64,000 nucleotides of DNA from Symsagittifera roscoffensis (Eukaryota > Xenacoelomorpha > Acoela > Convolutidae), in NCBI RefSeq assembly GCF_963678635.1, contig NC_087062.1, forward strand, positions 16,789,789-16,853,788. The letters run 5' to 3'. Below the pieces are notes generated by a model, which saw nothing but the letters and a program-made list of their open reading frames with translations, searched no databases and was not told where the DNA came from. Numbering within the stretch: the stretch's first letter is position 1; every line of letters starts with the position of its first letter. Made by a program: the position numbers and the translations under genes. Shown here in pieces: positions 42,760 to 55,840 of the stretch.

Positions 42760-44690
42760 CTTCCACGCACAGATTATTGCTACACTTGTCATAAGCATCA
42801 AGTTTTCTTCAAAACAATGAAATATAACGAAGCCCAAACTCTCTTTTTGCTTACAAACCACAAAATTGAGATGAAACAAACGAACAAATTATAGAGCAAC
42901 ACCACAAAATTAATTTTTGTTTTCAGATCGATAATGGTTTTAGACCTCAAAGAGCCGTCAACTCGGATCCATCCATTCCTCTCTTTCCTATCATTTTAAT
43001 CTCCATCGTCAAATACCTATCATTTTCATCTCTGACCTCACCTCTTCTCCCTTGCCGGTATACAATTCCGATTTCTCCACTTTTTCACCAAACTCTCCCC
43101 ACATGCACTCTGATGATTCTATCCAAACAGTTGTAAAACACAAAAAGTTTTCAATCAGTACGCCATCGACACTTCTGATAAATTTGATGACTCCGAACTG
43201 AGTCCAACCTTTGTTTTTTTTCCAACCACATTTTCATCTATGAACTCCTCAGTTCCCGTAGCTACTCTATAGTCAACCTCATGTTCCTCTTATACCACGC
43301 TACCCCAGTTTTCAGTTTTCTCACCCCTTTCCAGCTCTTGCCCGACACCCAAAGCCCCATGACAAATGACTCATTAGAGAATGATTTAGCTGACTTCATT
43401 CAGCACCAACAACAAATCCATCGTGCTAAACAATCACTTTAAATCCATCAATTAACTCAGTCCACTTCACCATCAGATTTATCAACATCATCCAACCGTA
43501 ACACCTCCACCCGTGCACAACGCATGCTCATGAAAAGAAATTACCCCACTAAATCACCCAGATATTTAGTCAATTGACCTTCGCCATCACAATCTCTTCA
43601 CTCAAACCACCCGAGACCTACTAACATCCACGAAATCCTATTTGTGAATCTTCCATTCCTTCCCCAATAACGCTACAGTAATAATGAACCTCAAAGTCAA
43701 CGAGATTCCTATCTTGACAAATACTCACAAACACCTACACTTCCTTGCTTTTTGCCATAATTTTACTAACCCACTCAAAAAAACAATCCTTAATTCCGCA
43801 GACAACGATTTATACATAACAGCATTAAAAACAACTTGCAAACGCTATACAGTTAAACTTAGTAACGTTGGATTGTCTTATGGTCTGACTCGTTTCATCG
43901 CACGAAATTTTAACCAATTACCCATCGCACGCTATGACCACTCATCATGTATTACATGGGAAATTTACCGTATGACACAGACCAAAATTCCCCTTTAAAA
44001 GAAAATTTGTTTTTATAAAAATGACTGTATATTCGATTTGCACAGCACTAACAAATATGTTGATCAAGTCATTGAGCATGCGCTTAAAAGCATCAGTAAG
44101 GGTACAAATAAAATTTCAGTCGTTTTATTATTTTTTAATCAATCCTAAATTTCCTCACTCCAAAAGAACGCGATATAAATTGCTCTCACCAAGTTACGCA
44201 AAAAAAAACAAAATAAAATCACACATATATTTATTATCGTTTCATGCAAAGACTCTTTCTACAAAAATTACCCTCAAAAAACACACATGTTTGATATATG
44301 TTTATCAACTCTTTATATACATCACCTTGTTTCTTAAACTTCAAATAATGTATTAAAAGTACTAACCTGCACGGCATCCTCCATAAATACGATGCCGTCC
44401 GACAAACGTACATATTTTGTTCCTTCACAAACACGTTGTCTTTTGAATAATTCCCGCCTCATTATCATCCCGCACGAATATATACAGCCTCTTGAAATGC
44501 CACTGTTAGAAAACGATCACGGCACTAACGTTAATAACAAACTTTACAAGTTAATCCAAAGCACTCACACTTACGAATTCTCAGTAACACCAAAAGGAAT
44601 CAAGCTCACCCGGGAACTTGAGTTTCTTTTGCCACGCTTAAAAATCAAGAACTCTAAAGGGTCGCACTTAGTTCTAGTTCAAATAAGATA
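42760..44690 (+). pseudogene. Accessory ORF remnants (element C)
   Basis: In successive frames it shows SRQLGS, HSDDSIQ, ENDLADFIQHQQQIH (about 43380), an open 43684-43998 segment and IIPHEYIQPLEMPLL (44465-44510), all collinear with the accessory ORF of element B at 20875-22540. Many stops and frameshifts are present. The match of protein motifs across diverged copies shows that the ORF was once a real gene of this family. Confidence 0.5.
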
Positions 44691-44699
44691 AATACGAAA

Positions 44700-46005
44700 C
44701 TCAGTAAATTAATAGTTTTCATGCGGTGAAATTGCAAAACAAGTTAATTAATTAATAAATGAGTAAAAAAATGAAGAAAGGGTTATTATTTTATGCGTAG
44801 GGTTGGTCGTTTTAGGCTTCAATTTGTAAACTTTCCAACTCGCCCTTTCAATCGCTTACTTTTTAACACTCTCTTTAGTTTTTGAGCAAAATTCGCATGG
44901 CAAAAAAATTGAATAAATGGCGTTCATTTTTGACAAAACCACAGATAACAACTTAAAACAGCTTTCACGCGTTGCAAACTCACTTTTATCTCAGTCGGAA
45001 TAAGGAATTAGACTGAGATAACCAACGCAGCCTTCTAATACCAGCTCACTAATACCGAATACTGGAGAGACCCACTATAAGTAAACCAGATTAAAACTTG
45101 ATAATAAATTCTTTCGAAAAATAATTCAAAATTTGTATTAAGACCGCTGGATAACATATTCTCTTGAAAAATAATTCAACTTTAAATTAAAAAGCTTAAA
45201 AAATTCCAAATAAACAATAATCAGAGAAGACTTGTTTTTGAGAGAAGGACCAAACCAAAGAAACAAAAGACAAAACACCTACCTGACACTAAAGAAAAAA
45301 AAACTTTGTAAACAAGTAAAGATTCTACTCAACGATTGGCTCGTAAGTATACTTCAACTGGTCTTACCCACCAGTGGTGAGCATTCTCTACAGCCGTCCT
45401 CATCAACTGCGCTAAAGCCACGCTCAGAACACAAGCTAAATTTTAACCTCTAAGGCGGGCAACTTTTTAAAATTACCGAACTAATTGAAACGCTTTTGCG
45501 AAAATAAAGATCATATCTCAAACTGAATTACTAAAAGTGCAGATATAAAATAAAAGGGGTATAGCTTTCACTGCAAAAGAAACGAGCAGCAAAAAATAGA
45601 TCAAAGCTCGACAACATTCCGACTATGGAATGGCAATTTATTGGTTTTGCTTGCCTCAGTCACATCCTTCGCAAAATATGGAGTACGAAGCTAATATTGC
45701 AGCAAAGGTTTCTAAACTCAAAATTACGAATGCTTTTCACTTGGCCTTTTACTCAGAGAAGTCAATTCATGTCTCCCTTCTCGTTCAATACGAACAAATA
45801 GTTGAGAATGCACGCACTCTCCCTCTAAGTTACAAAATTGACACTTCATTGGTATAACATCTGCAACTTTAGTACTCCATAGAGCTCAACAGCAAATTCT
45901 TTACTGACACAACCGACCAACACTCTCCTTAAAGAACCTAGAGGACTCTTCATCCATCCCTCACAAAAAACTTTTCTTTTAAAAACTTCCTAAAAACCGG
46001 ATGGC
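44700..46005 (+). other. 3' non-coding and terminal-ORF remnants (element C)
   Basis: The region aligns loosely with 22681-24264 of element B: a shared ACCCACCAG...GAGCAT block near 45370, the ACGAGCA segment near 45583, and a terminal IHPS...GW pattern before the LTR. The frame 45630-45857 is open but its match to B is weak. Confidence 0.4.
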
Positions 46006-46370
46006 TGGAACCAGTTCAAAAAAGTACTTTTTATTTACTGTTTATCACTGTAAAACATTTATTATTATTTAATCATTATCCATTATTAAAACATATCACA
46101 ATTTGTAAAGCTGAAACTATTCATAGTTTCAACCAGACAAATATAATCTAACTTAGAAATCAGTTGCCTCTTTCTCGTCTCTAACCTTGGAGGAATACCA
46201 GTATATACTAGAAGTATTGAGACTAGGAAACATAAAAGTAAGATTAGGATTGGTGTTAGACTAAGAAGTTGCACGAAGCTATCCGGCTGAAAAAAAAGAT
46301 AGTGTTTTAAACAGAATGTGTAGCTTGTCCGAAATTACTCTGTGAGAGGGCCACCCTGGACCTAAACTCA
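46006..46370 (+). repeat. 3' LTR of element C
   Basis: It starts TGGAACCAGTTC and ends AAACTCA; it contains the family blocks TTAGACTAAGAAGTTGCACG and CTATCCGGC. It is related to but clearly distinct from the LTRs of A and B. Confidence 0.8.
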
Positions 46371-46374
46371 ACTG
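46371..46374. repeat. Target-site duplication of element C, right copy (ACTG)
   Basis: ACTG follows the 3' LTR and repeats 37191-37194. Confidence 0.65.
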
Positions 46375-46621
46375 ATACTAAATGGCAAAAAAAGTGTTAC
46401 CTTGGTAATAGAGGGGTCTTTATTGAAACTGAAAGTGAATCAAATTATTCAAAAAAACTCTCAATAGTTTCTTAACTTCTGATGAAATTGAGCTACAAAC
46501 AAACCTAATTGCATTTTCATACTAATTTCTGCGCTTTTATGAAGGAGTTTGGGTGTTGTTTCAAAGTACAAATAGCCCATAGCACTCTTCGCATTCATAT
46601 GCACATACAATCATTAGCAGG

Positions 46622-46671
46622 AGTTCCGTAACAGACAAACAAACAAACACACAAACACCACACACACACAT

Positions 46672-46706
<35 letters not shown>

Positions 46707-46716
46707 TACACACACG
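46622..46716. repeat. (CA)n microsatellite
   Basis: An ACAC run with few interruptions spans this stretch, preceded by AAACAAACAAAC. Confidence 0.95.
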
Positions 46717-46719
46717 CAC

Positions 46720-48447
46720 ATTTCTTTCTTCTATTGTAAATAAAGATAGCTCGTGCTGTTTGAGACATCCACTTGAGTCGTGATTTCACTTACAGGAAAA
46801 TATTCCGAAACAATCTCAATTTCAAGAAAAACTGATCTAAGTTTTTCACTTTTGAGACCAACTTTTACAAATCCGGTGGATATATGTGAATAAAAAAACA
46901 CATATATTTTTGATTTTTGTTGTAGTTTTTTAAATTAGTTGCAGCTAATCAAATGATCTAATTCTCTGGTAACAAAAAAAATCAGAAGCAGAATTTTTTG
47001 TAAGAGTTTACATGAATTTTTCATATTTTTCTACTGCTGAAACTTAGTAATTAAAAACTCTAAATTGACATTTCGGCAATTGGGTTGACATTAGACCAAC
47101 TTAGATTCAAAATAGTCATTGAAAATGGCTGAAAGTTTTTAATTATTCAAACTTGAAGCCCAACTTAGAAAGATGAAATTTACATTTTAAACACGAAAGT
47201 TTTGTCATTTTTGGATGTTTCTAGTCAATCATAAATTATGCTGAAAGTAAATAACATGCCAGCGTTTTTACAAATATTTTTTAGAAGTGAGTTTTTTGTT
47301 TAGCTTGCTAATTTTTTTGACAAAACTTCAATGTTTTGTAACCGTGTAATTTTTTTCAAAACTAGCCAAAAATCAGTTTTTTTTTACAATTAGTTTTTGT
47401 TAATTCAAAAATAATTTGTTGAAACTTTGCGCTAATTTCCATCGTTGTGCTAAGAGATAGTTCGCTCAAGCATTGACCCTGCATTTTGGTGTAATTTTCC
47501 ATTGAATGAAAGGAGCTAAAAATGGTTCTTTTAGCTTTCGCTTCAAGAACCTCATAATCTTTTACTCTTTTCTCCTGTTTTTGCTCTTATCAAAAATTAT
47601 AAACTGTAAAAACAGAAAACTATTTTTACACACTGAAATTAGCCAAAATACCAACTAGCCTACAACTGCAACAATTTAATGGTTCAGAAAATGTATGCAA
47701 CGAAAAACGTATCACACTAGGAGGAGTAAGCAAAAATAAATCCTTTTCACATTAAAAATGTATATCATGGCATATGTCACTATTTGAAAATTGCAGTAAA
47801 ATTGGGCATTAAACTTTAATATAGGCAGACCTTCATAAAAAAGGCTTGAATGATTTATCAGTTATGCTTTTGTGTTTTGGCAGTGAAATTTTAAAATTTT
47901 TTTCCTGCCGCATTTTGAACTTTGTAATTGTTTATTTGCTTATGCAGCTGATTTTGCCAAGCTCTTTCGCATTTCTGGCATATAAATGAATCTATTTATG
48001 TTTCTCAAAAGCAATTACCTAAATATATAGAGAAAATATTTTAGTTTTTTAGAGTACATTTAAGATTGATGAGCCCAATAAATCAATGTTATTATTCTTT
48101 CGTTTTGAAACTAAAATTATTAAACTTAAGCAAACACGTTTTGAAACGAACTTTTTCTATTTAAAAAATTAAAAATTCCTAAATCTGAGTCTTTGTGGTA
48201 ATCTTAGGCTGCTGATCTAGAGATTTTGTGGTCCCGGGATGCTTTCTTATAATTTTTTAAATTTTTTGTTCTCTCGTTTTTGTTTTTTGAGTTTTTTGTT
48301 ATAAAACTTAAAATTTTTTATCCTTCTCAAAACTTCCTGAAATTGGAAAAAAAATACGTTTATAGTTAATCAGAATCATACCTCTTAAACCTTTTCAAAC
48401 CACGGTCACCTACTTATTCAAACAAAATTGATAGTCCCATATTTAAG
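46720..48447. other. Gene-poor AT-rich stretch
   Basis: No coding, RNA or repeat feature can be supported in this 1.7 kb beyond T-rich runs. Confidence 0.5.
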
Positions 48448-48720
48448 CAGGGGCGGATCTAGGATTATCTCGAGGGGGGGGGGGGGGGGGTGCAGAATTT
48501 CAAAAAAATTTCTAAAATTTTGTGGAGATTTTTTTTAGGTCGACCAAAATAATTTTTCTAGCTCTTCTCCCAAAGCACTAAAAATTCCCTGTTTTGGCCA
48601 AATTTTTTCTGCCGCAGGTTAAATTTTGATAAAACAGGCCAAAAATAGCGTTTTCAGGCACTTTTTGGAAAACTTTAAACAAAAAAATGCGTTTTTTCGG
48701 CGCGCGGTCCCCTCTAAAAG
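48448..48720. mobile_element. Truncated hAT-like miniature element
   Basis: It starts CAGGGGCGGATCTAGGATTA, followed by a long G-run and the family body (GGTCGACCAAAAT, GCGTTTTTTCGGCGCGCG). It stops abruptly near 48720 without the far terminus. Confidence 0.7.
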
Positions 48721-49626
48721 TTTGGAAGAGCTTTTATATGATATATCGATTAACCTGTTCCACTTATTTTTTGGGTACTTGATTTTCCGAAGAAAAAATT
48801 GACAAACGTAACCAACTACAAACTACTTCACCACTTTAAATTTTCGGAACAATAACAAAAGTTGTTGACCACAAAACGTGAGACGATGGGCAAAGGCACC
48901 AGCGGGATGGAATGGTTAAACAGCACCTGTTTGTGCTCTACAAACTTCATCACATGTACGACCTGACCTCACCAACTAGTACGTGTTTGAGAGGGTTGGT
49001 TTGGAAATGCTGGGAGTCCTTAGTTAAAAAATTGAGTAGGCAAAAATTAAATAGAAAATTCCATTTTAAATTATTTTAAGTGTACTAACTATTGTTTAAT
49101 TTGAAACGAACAATCAATTATAAACGGTTTTCTTATTCATTTTGTTGTAAGAGGACAATATCAAAATCGATAATATTGATAATATTTTAGACCACAAAAA
49201 TCCATTATAATTAATTTCTATAGGTTTTTATTCGAGGTGCGTTTTCAGGTGGTATTGAATTTAGGCAAGGTTAACAGTTAGCTTTTTCTTGACAAGAAGA
49301 AAGACACTTTTCATTTATCCACTGCTTCTCGCCAACAACTACCCGCTGCTTGCATTGAAAGAAAGGGCATCTACCCACTATCCTAGATTTTCACGAAAAA
49401 AATACCCGGAGTCAGAAAATTTCTGCAAAATAAACCCAGAAGTTTGAAGTAAAATCTCAAAACGTTAAGCTGAATTCATGATGACGTTGAATTTTTTACA
49501 TTCCTTTTTTTGTTTATGATACTGTTATTGAGAGTTGTTTAACTCTGCGTTTTGTAACTGTTTTTCTTTTAAAAAGAGGGTTGCAAAAACTCCCAACAAA
49601 AACGTGTCCAGGCCAGGTGTTGTCAT

Positions 49627-49912
49627 TTATCTTGCAGGTATGATCAGGTTCAGTTCAGGCATGATCATGTATCCTGCAGACATGAGCGATCTCAGTTCAG
49701 GTATGATCATTTATCCTGCAGGTATGAGCATGTTCATCTCACGTATGATCATGTATCCTGCAGGTATGAGCATGTTCAGTTCAGGTATGATCATGTATCC
49801 TGCAGGTACGAGCACGTTCAGTTGAGGTATGATCAGGTATCCTGCAGGTGTAAGCATGTTCAGTTTAGGCATGATCATGTATCCTGCAGGTGTGAGCATA
49901 TTTTCAGTTAGC
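49627..49912. repeat. 42-bp minisatellite with exact period
   Basis: TATC(C/T)TGCAG recurs at 49628, 49670, 49712, 49754, 49796, 49838 and 49880, always 42 bases apart. The unit contains ATGATCAT-like and CCTGCAGG palindromes. Since 42 is 14 codons, frames stay open on both strands: plus 49535-49825 (GMIMYPAGMSMFSS repeats) and minus 49711-49983. No gene context is evident. Confidence 0.9.
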
Positions 49913-51113
49913 ACACCTAACGCAGGTCTGATGAAGGTATGTGCAGGCAGAAAATAGACATGCTTCAGATCTGCTACAGACATGATATTTGTATGATTTT
50001 ACAGTGTCCAGATATGTGTATGATAAAAAAGTTCGCAACGGGTACATAGGTTATAAAACTGCAATTATCGAGTAGTAATTATTGTTTTTTTCTTAATTTG
50101 ATTTTTTTGTGTTTCCACTATTCAATAGTATGATTATTTTTTGTATTTCTTTCTCTGCTATTGGAAAAAACTATCTGCATTTTGAATGATCTCGCAGTAC
50201 AATTTTGTTAATTTTGCGCTTTGATGGGTAAGTCTCTGCCTCCTAGACTTTGAAGTTTTTACCACGAATAATTGAAGTTTTTACCACGAATCACATAGCG
50301 AAACTGAAATAGAGCTGTAAAGGTAGCACAAACATCATGTTGAGCGCAAATGTTTTATCTGTATATCGAGGAAAAAGCAAAAAAAAAAAAACAAATAATT
50401 TCCTTTCTCTGAGGCATGGCATGAATACATTTTGCTTTTTCTCACTTATGACAGGTCAGAATTGTCAATAATGATGGCCAGAATAATGACAATTTGAAAA
50501 TCACTCAAACGACTAATTAGTTAACTCATTAAGCATGGCGTCAGTAGAAGTTATCTGCTGTGATGATGATTGTCAGCTGGAGGCATGTTACCACCAATTT
50601 GAAAGCTGTTGGATATCGACGACGAGCGCAAATTACAATTTTTTAAACAGACCAGCTTTTGAGAAGACACCTGGCTTAAAGTTCATAAATTATTAGCAAA
50701 ATGCTAATTTTTTTGTTGAAGGCACTAATTGTTAAAATAATTTGAAAGCAATTTTGCATTTGAAGCATTTATTATTTATAAAATCAACCACAGTTGGTTT
50801 AAAGGGCGACACGTTTTGGCCTATTTATATTTGGGGTTCGTTTTGAAGAAAACTCAAAAATATAGTGCTGTTCAAAATTTTACTTCCCTAGCGATTGTGT
50901 TTTTTGTTCGTCTGCCACCAGTCTAAAAACATCATAAATTATTAAGCGTTCTATATTTATTTGTTTTATTTATTTCTAATTTCTCTATTTTGCATTGGTT
51001 TGTTTTTGAGACTGCGACCAATCGTCTGTTTCAAAATATTTAGTTTTAGCATCTTCAGAGTCTGAAATCAATTTTTTACCAGAAACAGCAAGTTTTAGAG
51101 CCACTTCTACTAC

Positions 51114-51219
51114 TTGATTCAAACAATTGTCGCAATCTTTCTGATGATTGTAGAGAATTCAAATGGAGCTAAGCAGTCTTTTCAATTTCTACATCTTAGT
51201 TCTGATAGCAGCATTTCGC
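51114..51219 (+). other. Possible exon with signal-like start
   Basis: An open frame with hydrophobic IQTIVAIFLMIV followed by a polar Ser-rich part ends SISQ at a CAG-GTAAAG donor-like site (phase 0). No ATG precedes the hydrophobic part in frame. It might pair with the terminal-exon candidate at 56208-56288, also phase 0. Confidence 0.2.
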
Positions 51220-51255
51220 AGGTAAAGTTTTTGGTGTTATCGGCTTTAACTTATT

Positions 51256-51292
51256 GTTCCGACTTTCGATACGAAAGTAACGGAATATTTTT
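51256..51292 (-). repeat. Isolated copy of the TTCCG...CGGAA palindrome
   Basis: The sequence GTTCCGACTTTCGATACGAA and AGTAACGGAATATT is the reverse complement of the motif that closes each unit of the 54181-55840 array. Its arms (ACTTTCG/CGAAAGT) form a hairpin. Confidence 0.65.
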
Positions 51293-52734
51293 CAAGTCTT
51301 GTCGTTGAATTTATCTCTACATGATTCTTAAAACACCGGTGGTCTGATTACAAAATAATAAAAAAAATGTAATAATACGAACATTTTTTGAACAAGTTTA
51401 GATTTGCTAAGTTTAGATAATTATCCTTTGAAATAACAATTAGGAGAACGCCCTTCGTCAACCTCCATTTTTTTTGGTATGAATAAATTGCCTGGAGCTG
51501 CGTGTAAAAAACTTCAATCTGATTTAGCAAGAACTCATAAAAACTAAAACTTTAAAATGGAAGAAAGTCGCGTTATCTTTATTAACTCTAATCATTTTTC
51601 ATGGAAAATTTAAATTGCATCCAAAAGTGTTCTCTCTGAGGCAAACTGCACCAACCCGACTAGCAGGTTTCAGTGCAAAAACTTGTTACATAGCGTTAAT
51701 GGTGATGATTTTGCTTAGACTCTAGAAAAAAGTTATGAACATTTTTTTTATAAGTTTAAGAAATTCTATAACTTTTGAAATGAAAAACTGTTTTTTATTG
51801 TTTTTTTCTTAAGTGAACGAGTTAGAACTTAAATGTCAGATTCAAATCTTGATTTATTACAAAATGAGCGGATTTTCAGTTTCCTCAATTGTATATATGC
51901 ATGCATATTTGCTCCAACTGCTTCAACTTTTGAAGAAAGTGACATATTATTCAGGCTTGGGGCGAAAAATTGTTTTTTTTAGATCATTTTAGACTTTTAA
52001 CTGACCATTTTTGACAAAATTTCCTAAATCATAGGAACGATATCAAAATTTTGAGCTTGAATTCAGATAATTTTTTTTTATTATTTTCTGAAATTACGGA
52101 GTTTTAGAAATCGCAAATTTGTCTAGGTTTTGATCATTGGACCCAGTTTTTCAGTTTTCCATTAGGTGCGAGAAATATTTTGGCCTAGAAATCATTCCAA
52201 ACTGAATTGAAGCACTTCAATTAATTCACATAAAGTGTTAGCGCATGCAAAATTTATAACTTTAAGCTGGGTATAGGGAACAACTTAAAAGAAAGAAAAA
52301 AAGTGGAAGTTGTTTTGCATTTTAATAATGAGTTTGAACAAAAACTACAAGACACACCTGGAAGTACAGTTGGAAAGTTCTAGATTCTTTAAATAAAAGC
52401 GGTTTTGTTGAATGTGTATTCATTCAGAACGTAAAGTTACATTGTACGTTGAAAGGAAATGAAAACTTGCTTTCAATGTTTTTAATTAAACATTTTTTTC
52501 CTAATAGCATGACATCGCAATGTATCAAAGTCTAATATCGCAAAGTGGTTTTGTAAAAAAAAGGCTAGAAAAATTCGGTTTTTGCATTTTTCGTTTTTAA
52601 TTTGAAAGTTTTTTTAATATCAAAAAATGTCTGTCGACTGTAGTTTTATCTGCACAAGTTTCTGCGAGTAAAATCACGTTTTAAAAATTAATTACACAAG
52701 CTCAAAAACTCAAAGTATGTGAGAAAGATTTTTT

Positions 52735-53852
52735 TAAATGGATTATAATCCAAAGTTTTTTATATCATTAAAAACCAATAAATTTAATTATAATCTGGTA
52801 TAATCCATTAAAAATGGTTTATAATCAAAATGTTTTTTTTTGGCAAAATAATCCAATATAATAATCGTTTATAATGGATTTTTTGAGAGGTTATTGAAGA
52901 GTTTGCAAATTTTGCAAGTTATCTCATTTACTGTTTAGTGCAGTTGTACGACTTACGTTTCATAAATTAAAATTTTTTCACATGAGATTTTTTTTCAATT
53001 TATTTTTCTCAACTTTTTTTAATTAGGCAGCTTAATATTTTATTTAACTGTTGTTTTTTCCCTTTTACCATCGCCATAGTAAAAAATTGCCATTCGTCCA
53101 CTACCCCCCCCCCCCCCCTCCCCCTACTACTACTCCTCGCTGCCCACTACCCCTCTTCCCTCACTTGAACAAGAGGGGTATTTAATGGTTAAAGGCGGGG
53201 GGGGGGGGGGCTGAACTACAGGTAACAGGACTGTTTATACACCCAAGTTGGGGGGGGGGGGGAGGGGTTAACAAGGAGAGGGGGTGTGGCGGGGGTGGGT
53301 TTGGGAGTTGGGAGTCATGGGCGGGGAAGGATTATAAATGAGGTAGTAGTGTTAGGGTACGTGGTGGGGGTAGGGGAGGTGGTGAGGGTAAAATGTGCAG
53401 GGATTAATTAAGAATTAGGGGTGGGCTGGTAAACTTGGAGCGGGGGAGGGGATGGTGGTAGGGACGAGGAAAACTTTTTTTGAGTTTTTTTAGGGATAAA
53501 CATTTTAGTTCGGGTTCTAAATTAGCAGAACGTTGATGATTTTTTAACAATTTGGTGTCATTTTGATGTAATTTTGCAAACTTCTGATCCAATTGTTTCA
53601 AGCATTCAATTAGCTGTAAACAATTTTCTACAGAAACAAAATCGAATTTGACTGATTTTTAGGGCCTAAAAACTCGATTATGTTGTCAAAATAATCGATT
53701 ACAATGGATTTTAAATATTGAAAATAACCGATTATAATCCCCTAAAAATCTATTTTCATGGTTGTATGGGTCATGAAAATCGATTATATGATAAATGTTT
53801 TGCCGATGTAATCCATTATAATCGATTATTCACCATTAAAATCCAGTGCGGG
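52735..53852. mobile_element. Second composite repeat: ATAATCGATT arrays around a G-rich core
   Basis: Arrays of ATTATAATCCATT-type units at 52735-52890 and 53640-53845 flank a 53101-53470 core with C-runs and G-runs up to 14 bases. The right end is CAGTGCGGG-TAG, like the right end of 27231-28851. A left terminal repeat is not visible. No coding content. Confidence 0.5.
53101..53470. repeat. C-run/G-run region
   Basis: A C15-like run is followed by a series of G-runs (GGGGG to G14) within 350 bases, giving strong G-quadruplex potential on the plus strand. The units are irregular. Confidence 0.8.
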
Positions 53853-54180
53853 TAGGAATTACACAAAAATTAGAGCCGGTTATTGCCGGTTAACACTATC
53901 GGCGACTTTAAACCGAAGTTTTTAATTTATAATTATAATTTAATGTGTTTTTTGCGTAATTTTTTTGTAAATTGTTTTTTTTTTGATGCGAGTTGTTGCG
54001 GCACCCAGTTCATGCGCTTTTTGATTTTTTCTGGCTTTGTGCCTGTTGCTTGAGCCGCAAACCATGTAGCTCTTAAATTGAAGTAATTTTGAATGCAAAT
54101 TATATCATTTAGGGATTGACCGTTTGTGTGTGGAGTTAGACAATTGCAGTAGAAATTTTTTTGAACAAGACTGCTCTTAA

Positions 54181-55840
54181 CAGGGCGAAGCCCTGATTGT
54201 TCCGACTACCTTTTAATGTTTTATGGAGCAGTAATAATATTAAAAAATTAAAAGTAATAAAACAAAAAATGAAAAATTTTTTTATTAAGTTTGAGTATTT
54301 TTATGAAAATCATCCCCCCTACGCCATATATCGCGCGTTAATTGTCTCAAATTGGCCAAAATGGCATTCTTTAAACCCCCATAACTTTACGAAAAATGAT
54401 CACAGGTGAAATATCTTTTCAAATTTGAGCTCAAGACAACATTGCCTTTTGAATGATATAAAAAAATTCCGTCAAAAATGACTAGTTAAAAAGTCGAAAT
54501 TTGTCTGAAGAAAAAAAAACCCACCCCGAGCACAAATATTCCGTTACTTTCGTATCGAAAGTCAGAACAACAAGAAAGAGAGCAGTAGGATTTTCTATCC
54601 TGTCATTCTAATACGAGCAGTCTAGTTCACTTTTCATTAGCGTCTCAAACCAAAAAGGCTTCAAACAATAATCGAAACAAAACTGCTGGTATCAGAGCGA
54701 AGCCCTGACTATTCCGACTGCCTTTTAAGGTTTTATGGAGCAGTAATGATATTAAAAAATTAAAAGTAATAAAAAAAAGAAAATTTTTTTTATTAAGTTT
54801 GAATATTTTTATGAAAATCATCCCCCCATACACCATATAAAGTACAAAAAGATAGATTTAGCTCCTTGTAACAAATCAATTATGGCAAATAAGCTTCCTT
54901 CAACCAATTTGGAACGATTTTAAGACGGATTAACTCTCCGCTCAGGCGTTAATAGCGCGAAATATATCGCGCGTTAATTGTCTCAAACTAGCCCAAATGG
55001 CATTCTTTAAACCCCCATAACTTTACAAAAAAATGATCGCAGGTGAAATATCTTTTCAAATTTGAGCTCAGGACAACATTGCCTTTTGAATGATATAAAA
55101 AAATTTTGTCGAAAATGGCTAGTTAAAAAGTTGAATTTTGTCTGAAGAAAAAAAAACCCACCCCGAGCACAAATATTCCGTTACTTTCGTATCGAAAGTC
55201 GGAACAACAAGAAAGAGAGCAGTAGGATTTTCTATCCTGCCATTCTAATACGAGCAGTCTAGTTCACTTTTCATTAGCGTCTCGAACTAAAAAGGCTTCA
55301 AACACTAATCGAAACAAAACTGCTGGTATCAGGGCGAAGCCTTGACTGTTCCGACTGCCTTTTAAGGTTTATGGAGCAGTAATAACATTAAAAAAATTAA
55401 ATTTAATAAAATAAAATGAAACACTTTTTTTTTCTAAAAATTGAAATTTTCTTTGAAAATCATCCCCCCACACGCCATATTAAGTACAAAAGAATATATT
55501 TCGCTCCTTGCAACAAATCAATTATGCCAAATAAGCTTCTTTCAACCAATTTGGAACGATTTCCAAGACGTATTAAATCTCCGCTTACGCGTGAATAGCG
55601 CGACATATATCGCGCGTTATTTGTAACAAATTGGCCCAAATGGTAACCTTTAAACCCCCATAAGTTTACGAAAAATGATCACAGGTGAAATATCTTTTCA
55701 AGTTTAAGCTCAGGACAACAATACCTTTCGAATGATTTGGTCAAAAATTAGCTAGTTAAAAAGTCGAAATTTTTCTGAAGAAAAAAAGCCCACCCCGAGC
55801 ACAAATATTCCGTTACTTTCGTATCGAAAGTCGGAACAAC
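54181..55840. repeat. Three-unit tandem array with hairpin ends
   Basis: Units start with CAGGGCGAAGCCCTG-type hairpins at 54181, 54693 and 55330 and end with TTCCGTTACTTTCG-TAT-CGAAAGTCGGAA. Internal sequence is shared (CCCCCATAACTTTACGAAAA, GATCACAGGTGAAATATCTT). The first unit lacks about 130 bases present in the other two. No conserved frame exists. The hairpin-bounded structure suggests a non-autonomous element duplicated in tandem. Confidence 0.8.

Larger units (their letters stand above)
37195..46370 (+). mobile_element. LTR retrotransposon C, internally deleted and duplicated
   Basis: A 9.2-kb decayed relative of elements A and B with a 4-bp ACTG duplication. It contains a 5' LTR remnant, leader, ORF1/ORF2 pieces repeated two to three times, an env C-terminal fragment, the accessory ORF and a 3' LTR. 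Protease, RT, RNase H and integrase are absent. It is more diverged from B than A is, and its LTRs form a distinct subfamily. It lies just 3' of CAP gene 1 in the same orientation. Confidence 0.8.

Noticed and set aside
46595-46789. Cys/Val-rich minus-strand ORF
   Set aside because: It is a translation of the (CA)n microsatellite.
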